Positions 25,380 through 33,900 of a DNA stretch of 35,967 nucleotides are shown here, piece by piece (the first letter of the stretch is position 1; every line of letters begins with the position of its first letter). Below the pieces are notes generated by a model that was not told the origin of the DNA, did no database searches, and worked only from the letters and a program-made list of their open reading frames with translations. The position numbers and the translations under genes are program-made. Origin of the DNA: Oscillibacter sp. 1-3 (GTDB lineage: Bacteria; Bacillota; Clostridia; Oscillospirales; Oscillospiraceae); contig NZ_KE159713.1 of NCBI RefSeq assembly GCF_000403435.2, positions 12,470 to 48,436 of the forward strand, read 5' to 3'.

Positions 25380-26406
25380 TTTGTGCCATCCTTTCAATTT
25401 TTTGATACATTTCATCTAAAGTCTCATGAACAAACCGCACCTTCTGACGAATCTGCTCCAGATGCTCCCGCGTCAGGACCGGCAAAACCGCGTCATATTC
25501 CTGGCCAGTGTAGTTTTCCATGCTCTGGCAGAACCGTTGCAGAAAATACGAGAATGTTACGAGAAAGCTGTCCGGGGTGCAGCGGCGGTCCTTGTCCGGG
25601 TTCTTCAAGTCAGCGGCCAGCTCTTGAATGGAAGGGCAGCGGCCCTCCGGGGCAGAAGCCGGTTCGGGGGACTCTGGCGGCGGCGCTGGCAGGTTCGGTT
25701 CCGGCGGCATCTTCTGGTGCTGTTCCTCTGCGCCCCCCGGCTCTGCCGGGGAAGGGTGGTATTCGTCCACTGAGCGAATCGTGCCCGCCGCCAGTTGGCT
25801 GGCTGCTTCTTCCTGCTGTTCCGGGGTAAGACGGGAGAGTTTCAGCATATCTTTTTTCTTGACCTTTTCGTTTGCGCTTTGAATAGTTTGTTTTGCTTTT
25901 GGCGTTAAATCCCTTGCAAGTTGAAGATTTTCTTCAATAGTTCGCTTTGAAATGCCTGTTTTTTCCGAAGTATCCCTCACGAATGATTTTGACGTGAGCG
26001 CGCTTGGCGCGCTCACGTTATTCCCAACTGCGAAATTCATTCCATTTGCCTGGGAAATGCCGACTTTCGTTTCTGGATTTAGAGCTTCATAGATTTCCTT
26101 TCGCTTGTTTAGCAGTTCGCCTTGGGCAATGCAGTCAGGCCCTCGACGAACCAGATTTTCATCAATTTCTGCCAATTGTGCCAGCAGGCCGTCCAAATTC
26201 TTGACCGTACACTCGATCTCCAGCCATCCCAGCCGCTTTGCCGCCTCCAGCCGGTGCAGTCCGGCAATCAAGGCATAGTCCTGGTCGATGGTAATGGGAT
26301 TCAGCAGCCCTACCTTTGAAATGCTGTCTGCCAGTTCATACACCGCCCCCGGGTCCACCTCACGCCGTCCATCTTTGACTTTGATTTGAAATATTGAAAT
26401 TTTCAT
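25366..26406 (-). CDS. ParB-like N-terminal domain protein (right element)
   Basis: ATG 26406 follows GGGGAGGTG; a longer frame to 26508 enters the conserved non-coding segment and is rejected. The 346-residue protein has ADSISKVGLLNPITI, IAGLHRLEAAKRLGW, an HTH-like GISKRTIEENLQLAR and LKLSRLTPEQQEEAASQL. A Pro-rich linker and a helical C-terminus follow. Same domain order as 16695-17696, with large differences in the middle and at the C-terminus. Confidence 0.8.
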   Translation of the reverse strand: MKISIFQIKVKDGRREVDPGAVYELADSISKVGLLNPITIDQDYALIAGLHRLEAAKRLGWLEIECTVKNLDGLLAQLAEIDENLVRRGPDCIAQGELLNKRKEIYEALNPETKVGISQANGMNFAVGNNVSAPSALTSKSFVRDTSEKTGISKRTIEENLQLARDLTPKAKQTIQSANEKVKKKDMLKLSRLTPEQQEEAASQLAAGTIRSVDEYHPSPAEPGGAEEQHQKMPPEPNLPAPPPESPEPASAPEGRCPSIQELAADLKNPDKDRRCTPDSFLVTFSYFLQRFCQSMENYTGQEYDAVLPVLTREHLEQIRQKVRFVHETLDEMYQKIERMAQNEAT

Positions 26407-26994
26407 ATTCTCACCTCCCCGACCCATGGCCGTGTTATCGTTCATCCTGCCAAATGGAACACCTGGGGCCGCAGTATACCTATGGCTCCGGGTCTTGCAT
26501 CCGGCCAATGGGCGGGATGCCCCGCGCCGGTCCTGGCTGTGTCCTCGTTCTGTGAGGAATCGTGACCGGTGCGGGTTCCCTTGTGAGCCCTTCCTGAAAA
26601 ATGTGTGCCGTATTATCAGGCGGCATGACCGCCTTGCTGCTCACCCCCGGCACGGGAGTATGTAAGTCCGCCATGGCGCGGCGGCGCGATGCCAGCAGAC
26701 GGTGGCGGCAGGTGACTAAGCTGCCCAGGCCGTTCCCCCAGCATCTCCCTTTTACCCTGCGATACGGGTGTTTGCGGTGCATCCCGCGTCTGCGGCGTTG
26801 CCAACGCCGGACAGCCGCCCAGGTGTCGCTCGTACCTTTGATGAGATCGTTTTGACGGGCAGGGAACGAGGGTCCACCCCCTTTCGTTCGTCCCCGACCC
26901 GCAGGTAGTCTTGGCGATTGTGCGGCTAATGCAGGATGCAGCACTTACATACTGATTATGAACGGGAGCTTGTCCCGCTGTTTGTCAAGGTGCT
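26407..26994 (-). ncRNA. Candidate structured RNA, right copy
   Basis: This non-coding stretch sits between the HTH and ParB-like genes exactly as in the left element. Block 26690-26843 matches left 16262-16415 with two differences. The helix ACCGGATG/CATCCGGT of the left copy is GCCGGATG (26505-26498) with CATTTGGC (26456-26449) here: the first A-U pair becomes G-C and two G-C pairs become G-U, so pairing is kept. The GCGCCGGT/ACCGGCGC helix has one A-C mismatch here. CGGCG/CGCCG and GGCGG/CCGCC hairpins are retained. Confidence 0.5.
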
Positions 26995-27003
26995 GCCAGT
27001 GGG

Positions 27004-27321
27004 TTAATGGGCTGCGAGTTGAAGAATGATATTATCCATCATTTTGAGTTTTTCGCCCGTGAGCTGCGCCCTCAAATCCATAAGCAGCGCAGCTTCTTCC
27101 TCCCCCAGCAGTTTACGGCGGACAGGGTAGCCATCCGCCAACTTAACGCCACCGTTGCGGCCACGGGTGATCTCAATAGGGTAGATGCACATGAGCGCGA
27201 TAATGTCCGTGCGAATGGTTTCCACGGAAACACTGAGTTCCTGCGCCAGATAATGGTATGTAATCCGCTTTGCAACGGATAGCATTTCCACGATCATCAG
27301 GCGGCGTTCGTATACGCCCAT
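27004..27321 (-). CDS. Small DeoR-type HTH regulator (right element)
   Basis: The 105-residue protein has the winged-helix segment YHYLAQELSVSVETIRTDI and LMCIYPIEITRGRNGGV. It has the same length and position as 15779-16096. ATG 27321 follows GGAAGGGGGTGAG and lies within the end of the leader ORF, overlapping it by 25 bp. Confidence 0.75.
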   Translation of the reverse strand: MGVYERRLMIVEMLSVAKRITYHYLAQELSVSVETIRTDIIALMCIYPIEITRGRNGGVKLADGYPVRRKLLGEEEAALLMDLRAQLTGEKLKMMDNIILQLAAH

Positions 27322-27437
27322 GTACTCACCCCCTTCCTCTCCGGCCCTATAAACAATCCTAACAGGAATACACCAAGGCTCACTTGGTGATTTAGAAAAA
27401 AGTTTTGAAAAATTTTTGGACGTGTAATTTCCGCCAT
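27297..27437 (-). CDS. Short leader ORF overlapping the HTH gene (right element)
   Basis: This 46-codon ORF starts MAEITRPKIFQNFFLNH and continues with a hydrophobic stretch VSLGVFLLGLFIG. A perfect GGAGGT site lies 6 nt upstream, directly after a hairpin. The frame can be extended upstream to 27872, but that region is terminator-rich and non-coding in appearance. The hydrophobic run could be a membrane segment of a microprotein. Confidence 0.5.
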   Translation of the reverse strand: MAEITRPKIFQNFFLNHQVSLGVFLLGLFIGPERKGVSTWAYTNAA

Positions 27438-27449
27438 TTTCTTACCTCC

Positions 27450-27488
27450 GAAAATCTGAATGTTCTTAGGGTCCAGCTTCAGATTTCC
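27450..27488 (-). promoter_or_regulatory. Leader hairpin abutting the Shine-Dalgarno site (right element)
   Basis: On minus, GGAAATCTG (27488-27480) pairs with CAGATTTTC (27458-27450) including one G-U pair, and GGAGGT follows immediately (27449-27444). The left element has the same design with a different loop. Confidence 0.55.
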
Positions 27489-27608
27489 GGGGCGGGGCGC
27501 GGGCGGCATACCATTTCCCGACCGGAAGAAAAAGATTTTTGCTTTTTTCTCCAAAATCAAACGAGGAAACGGATAGGCCGTAAAAACTGCCGCCTTTTTT
27601 CGATAGGC

Positions 27609-27650
27609 TTCTACAAAATTCCCTATCGTTTGACAGGGGATTTTGTAGAA
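27609..27650. repeat. Long palindrome upstream of the right element's leader
   Basis: TTCTACAAAAT (27609-27619) and ATTTTGTAGAA (27640-27650) are perfect 11-bp arms, extended inward by TCCCT/AGGGG with a G-U pair. Outer bases CGATAG/CTGTCG can extend it. It could be an operator, an element end or a structured leader. Confidence 0.55.
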
Positions 27651-27670
27651 AACTGTCGAGGAAAAAAAGG

Positions 27671-27706
27671 ACCGCAGACAACAAGACCGTTGTCTGCGGT
27701 TTTTTG
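27671..27706. terminator. Bidirectional terminator
   Basis: ACCGCAGACAAC (27671-27682) and GTTGTCTGCGGT (27689-27700) form a perfect 12-bp stem with a 6-nt loop. T6 follows on plus; on minus a run of seven T follows two bases later. It may insulate the right element. Confidence 0.75.
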
Positions 27707-27812
27707 AACATATAGAGAGCAGGCGGGCGTTGCCGCCGCCGCTTTGCGGCCTTAATCCGCATAATTTGATCTGTTTATAGCGTGTCCTCCCGCCAGAAGG
27801 GGCAAAAAAGAA

Positions 27813-27847
27813 AAGGCGGCAAGGGATTTCTGCTCCCTTGCCGCCTT
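27813..27847 (-). terminator. Terminator of the giant surface-protein gene
   Basis: AAGGCGGCAAGGG pairs with CCCTTGCCGCCTT around a short loop. On minus it is followed by a T-rich TTTTCTTTTTTG. It lies about 80 bp past the stop at 27926. Other than this, the palindrome and the terminator above, I see nothing in 27489-27925. Confidence 0.8.
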
Positions 27848-27925
27848 TCGCAGCTTGATACACTGGATTCAAACAGTAGAAAAATGTGGGTAGTATTAAG
27901 ATTTCTTCGCGGGGTCACTTATTTT

Positions 27926-30900
27926 TCAGGTAGCTTCCTCCAGATGTTCGATAAAGTTTTTCAACATCTGCGCCACCTGCGCCCGTGTGGCCTGCCCCTG
28001 GGGACCTAACCGCCCGTCGCCGTAGCCGTTCAAAATGCCGTTCTCCACAGCCCAGCGCAGGGCCTCCATGGCATAGCCGCTGATCTCGCTCTCGTCGCTG
28101 AAATGCAGCTCCTTATTCGTGGCTGCGGGGCTTCCAGCGTACCGCCAGAGCATGACCGCCAGCTGCTCACGGGTGATGGGGTCGTCGGGTCCGAACATTC
28201 CGTTGCCATAGCCGCCAATGATTCCCATGCTGGTGGCCCACCGGATAGCCCCAGCGTACCACGCGCCCTCCGGCACATCGCCGTATTGCAGCAAATAATC
28301 GACAAGCGGCCTGCCCTCTTTGTTAAAGAGGATTTGGGCGAATTGGGCGCGGGAGAGGTGGTTATCCGGCCCGAACTGGCCGTTGCCATAGCCGCCCATC
28401 AGCCCATGCCGCAGAACGTAGTCCACCGCCTCGTGATACCACGTCCCCACGCTCCCCAGGTCGGTGAAGCTGCGGGAGGGGCAGCTTGCGCCGCCGTCAC
28501 AGGGCTTTTGCGTATCGTCCGGCAAAGGCACGAAAGTAGCTTTTACCGTTACGGCCCTGCTGGGCATGGTAAAGGTGTACTTCCCGCTGCCCTGGGCCGT
28601 CAGCTTGATTTTATTTCCCAGGCTGTCAGAGACGGTCAAGGTATCCAGCACATAGCCGCTGTCCGGGGCAGCCGTCAGGGTGACGGTACTGCCGCCGCTG
28701 GCATTGACACGGTTGGAGGACACTTTGCCATGCTCCGCTTTCTCCACGGTGACAGCGTAGGCGCTGGAACTCCAGCCACCGCCGCCATGATTGCCGCCGG
28801 TGGAAGGATCAGGCGTGGTCGCGGGGGCCGTCCAGCCTACGGAGATCGGGGACAGGCCGGTCACGACAACTTGTATTCCCTGGGCCGAGTTTTTCACCTT
28901 GTCCGGGGTAAATACCTCCGTAGCACCGGGGGTCTTGCCAAAATCAGAGGTAGTGAACATATGCACTACGGTAAAGCGGTAGCTACTGTTGGTGCCGCTG
29001 GGATAGGGCAGGGTGACAGTCAGGCCCCCGGTCGGAAAATTGTCTTTCGTGGCCGGGGTCCAGGTCACGCCTCCGTCTGTGCTGACCATCAGCGTTACAT
29101 TATAGACGGCGGTATTGGCCTGGGGGATGCCGGATGTGGCCTGGGTGATCTCTGTCCTCATAGCCGTCTCCAGCCTTTCGGGAGTGTTCAGCGTTTCAAT
29201 GTCCTTCAATCCGGCAGGAACCTGGGAAATGCCGGTTTCCATGACCAGCTCAAATTTCGTGCCGCCATCGTCGGCGGGCGGGTCCGGCAGGATGATTACT
29301 TCCTTTGTCTCCACGGTGCAGACTGCGTTTGCCGGATGATAACTGTTGTTCCCCGCATAGGAGGCCGTAAAGGTGTAGGTCGCGGTGCTGTTGGGCAGGG
29401 TGGCGGTCCAGGTGTTGCCTGTTCCCTTCGCTACGGTGATGCCGCCAGAGCAGGTCACGGTGGCCGAACCGCCAGAGGGCAGGCCGGTCAGGGTCAGCAC
29501 CACCGTACCGCCGCCAAGCAGAGTGTCAGAGGATGGGGAGAGTTTCAACGTGGGACTGATTTTATCCACGCTGACGGTGCAATTCGCTGTCGTACCGTTG
29601 TGGTTCCCATCCCCAGTGTAAGTGGCGGTGAAGGTGTAGGACGCGCCGCCAGCGGGCAGCTCCGCCGTCCAGGTATTGCCGCTCCCCTTCGTCACGGCAA
29701 TGCTGGCTTCGGAACAGGTCATACCGGCTGAACCGCCAGAGGGGAGGCCGGTCAAGGTCAGCGTCACCGTGCCGCCGTTGGGCAGAGTGACAGGGGACGG
29801 CGTGAGGGTCAGGCTGGGCGTAGCCTTGCGGATGGTCACGGTGACGGTACCGGAAGCAGTGCCATATTCTCCGGTATCCGTCGGGGTGAACACAACGCTC
29901 TTGACCCCGCTGTCGGCCACGTTAGTGAGGGCCTGCCCTCCGGCAAAGCTCCAGCTCCCCGCAATGGTCCGTCCGTCCAGCGTGGCAGTGCCGGTGATCT
30001 GGCTGCTGCTCACCGAACTGCCGGTGTAGGTCACGGAAATGGGATTGACGGTCAGGGTGGGGATTCGCACATTCGTCACGGTGACGGTGATCGTCAGATT
30101 AAATGCGTTGTAATTGGTGGATTTGATCACGGGAATGGTAATCGTGCCGGTTTTTCCTACCCCTGCGTTGTCCGCCAGCTTATAGGTCAGTATGGTGCCG
30201 CTCACGGTGGGAGTGCCCTCAAAGATGCTGTTGGTATCCGTAGTGGTAATTGTCCCCAGCACATAGCCCTCCGGCAGCAGATTCTTGAGATCATAGGTCT
30301 TTTCTCTGCCGTACTTGCCGGATGTACTGCCAGCTTTCTCACCGGTGTAATTCACCTTGGAAATAGTCACATCCACCTTCACGGGGGCGGTGCCGTTGTA
30401 GTTGTCCGTATCTGCGATCTTGTACCAAACTGTGTAGCTGCCTGCGTTGGTGCCGGTGGGGATGGTCGTGGAGTAAGTTCCCGTTTCTGCCAGGGAATAC
30501 ACCACTTCGCCAACACTGGCGGTTCCCGCCGTGACAAGCGCCTGGGCCGCTCCTGTGTAGGTTAGCCCGGTCTTGCCAGCTGGAGCAGTCGCAATAGAAG
30601 CGTTGGCCTTTTCAATACCGGCAGTCGTACTTGCAGGGAAATTGATCTGGTACTTGTCAGCGTTGGCACCGCTGATACTGGCCCCGGAGCTGTCCACTGT
30701 GACCGTCTTGCCCGCTCCAGCGTTGGCATTGGCAAAAGCTCCCGTCACGCCGGAGATTGTAATGCTGTCGCCAGCCAAAAGCCCCGTTGTCACTTCTGCG
30801 GTCACGGTGGCGCTGGTGCTGCCATCGTAGGTTTTATTGGCGGCGGTCACAACGGCGGTGACAGGTTTTTTCGCCGCCTCAAAGGTCAATGCGGCCTCGG

Positions 30901-33900
30901 CATCCTCATAATTGCCGCCGCCAGCCTTGACCGCCTTGACCGTGACGCTGCCCACGCCGGTGATCGTAATCTCGCCGGTACTGCTCACAGTGGCGGGGCC
31001 GGTGACGCTCCACGTTACCGCGCCCTCGCCGGAGCCGCCGCCGGTGGTCAGTTGAAACGTATCGCCGTAGGCGGTGGTTCCCGGCTTGCCGGTGATGCTC
31101 AACGTGTCTTGCAGTTTCTTGGTGATCGTGAAGTTTTGGGTAGTCTCGGCGATCTCATAATTGCCGCCAGGAGCGTCCGTGACCGTCACGGTGCCAATAC
31201 CAACGTGGATATTTTCGCCGTAGGAAAGCGTGTATTCGGTGGAAGCAATCTCTTTATCCCCATCCAGCGCCTTGACTGCATCCCCGCTAGGCTGGATGGC
31301 GGAGCCGGTGTACTCGTAGCTGTCCGGCGTGATGGTGACGGTAGGCGTGACCGCCTTGCGGCTGATGACCACGGTTTTGGTGGCAACAGCCGTCTCAGTA
31401 TTGTCTGTTGCCGGAATCGTAGCCGTGAGGGTGTAGGTCCCGGCGTTGAGGGGCGCAGCATCCCAGGTGAACCGTACATCGTCAAAGGCCGCGCCGGTAA
31501 TGGTGAGATCACCTGCTGCCGGAGTGCCAACCTCCTGGCCGTCGTAGGCTTTGTCAGGGTTGTAGCCGCTGTTGAACGCGATTGCTGGCTGGGACTTGGT
31601 AATGGTCCCCGCCACGGAGGCAGTGGAGGAGGCAAGCCGGTAATTGCCTGCGTCCGCCCCAGTCAGGGTGATTCCGCTGGCGGTGATCGTATTCGCCTCA
31701 TTCACATTGGCGCTGTTATAGGAAATATTCGCCGCCTTAGCGGTTACGCTCTCTCCGCTGACAACATCGGTCAGCGTGAGGGATAATCCCGCCGGAGGCT
31801 CCGTGGTGCCGTCGTAAGTTTTGCTGGTCGTTCCGGTAAGCGCGGCGGTGATTTCCTTTGGCGCGATTTCAAAGGTCGTTTCCGCCGTACCCGAACAGGA
31901 ACCCGTTCCCGTGAGGGTAACGGTGGCCGTACCGGCGTTGGTGTTGTTCGAGTACGATACGGTGTAGTCCGTGCCCTGGGTCAGCGTTTTGCCGTACAGG
32001 GTCACGGTGACGGCGGGCGTTTGCGCCTGTCCGTTGTATGTAAGCCCATCGTTGGAGACTGTGACTGCGGCGTCCGCTAAGTCAAGGCCCCACAGGGCGG
32101 TCAGCTTTGTCACTGTGGACGGGACATTATCGCCCGCGCTGTATAACACGCCATTATCGCCCTTCCACCCGCTGAGCGCAGGCTTCCCGTCCGGGACAGT
32201 CAAGCCCTCGCCGCTGGGGGCTTTGAAGTTCTCCCCGGACTTCACCACGATGTCGCAGGGGCCGCTCCTCCCCCAGGTCCCCCCAATTCGGCCGCCGTTC
32301 AGATCCAGCGTGACAACGCGCAGCCCGGAGCCCAGTGTTCCAGGGGCCGGGAGCTCAAGGACGGGCCGGTATCCTGACTGTGCGCTCCCCCCAGTTGCTT
32401 GGGAACTGACCATACGGCGGGCCGAGTTTGAGCCATACCCTCCCCGTTTTACACGAGACGACGTACTAGTGCTATCCTGTCCCCAGGAGCCTATCCAATC
32501 CCAGTTCTTGATGTGCTCGTCTGACTTATTCAGAATCATGTCCCACTCGTTGCTTTGTGGAGTTCCACGCACATTCTTGCCGGAACCAGTACTGTCACTC
32601 CCCCCCGACGGTGCGCGCATAGTATAGCTCACGCCGCCGCTGGTGTACGGTGTACCGAAAATCAAGCTTTTGTTGTTCAACTCAGTCCAGGGTACGGTAT
32701 GGGTCACATTGTAGTCCGCGATAAACAGACTGTGGCCGTATCGGTTAGTGTCGGCATATTCTTGAGTGGTCGCTTGTGCGCTTGCCAGCTTATAGGCGTT
32801 GACCACTCCCGCGTAGGTAAAGGGTACCCAATGGAGAGTGGTGTCCGGCATGGCACTGTTTACCGTTCCAGGAATCTCCGCCCCGGACAGGTCGAACCAG
32901 TAGATGCCGCCAGGGGCGAGGGCAGGGAACTGTATCAAAGCAAGCGAGGCCGCGTCACTTGCGAGACTTCCATATCTGTTGGCAACAACGCACCGATACC
33001 AGCCGTCCATGTTCACGGTTGCCGCAGCTATGGTATAACTGCTTTCTGTCGCGCCGGAAATATCTTCCCAAGGGCCGTCAGCGCCGCCCCGGCTTATTTG
33101 CCATTGATAGGTAAACGGGATCGTATCCCTGGCGGTCATGGTAAAGGTCGCCGCTTCCCCTGCGCGAACAGTTATACTCTGGGGCTGTTCCGTAATCGTG
33201 GGCAGCGCTGTCCAGCAAGCGGTCAGGGCTGTTACTGTGGACGGAATATCCTCGCCCGCCTGGTATAGCGTACCGTTACCGTCTTCCCAGCCAGCGAATC
33301 CCTTCCCCTCCGGGGCGGTCAGGCCCTCGCCGCTGGGGGCCGCAAAAGCCTGGCCGGACTTCACCACGATGCGGACGGGGCCGCTCTGCGCCACGTTGGA
33401 CGTTCCGGCTTTGCCGCCGTTCAAATCCAGCGTGACAACTTTCAAGCTGTCAGAGGCCAGTTGGTCAGGGGCCGGGAGTTCAAGGACGGGGCGAAAACCG
33501 ACGTTCACGAACCGATTCGTAGCAGTGTAGTAGCTCCAGTTGCGGGCCGAGTGAGACCCCCGAACCGCACGAGTCGATGTGCTAGATGAGTTGGTATCCT
33601 GCCCCCAGGAATATTCCCCACTCCAGTTTTTGATATACTCGTCTGACTTATTCAAAATCTTATCCCACTCATTGCTTTGCGGAATACCGCGCTCGCGATC
33701 ACCGGAACCAGTAGAATCGCTTCCCGCCGAGGGCGCACGCATGGCGTAGTCCACGCCGCTGCTGGCGTAGGCTGTGCCGAAAATCATGCCTTTATTGTTC
33801 AGATCGTCCCAGGATACGGAATGGATTACGTTGTAGTCCGCGATAAACAGGCTGTGGTCGTATCGGGAAGTGTCGGCATATTCCTGGGTGGTCGCTTGTT

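Noticed and set aside
26407..26508. Longer start for the right ParB-like gene
   Set aside because: The extension enters the conserved non-coding segment and has no RBS; ATG 26406 follows GGGGAGGTG and matches the left homologue's start.
27438..27872. N-terminal extension of the right leader ORF
   Set aside because: It runs through two terminator-type hairpins and a long palindrome; the strong RBS favours the internal ATG at 27437.
28103..29731. Long plus-strand ORFs opposite the giant surface protein
   Set aside because: They are antisense shadows of a GC-rich repetitive coding sequence with no recognisable domains or RBS.
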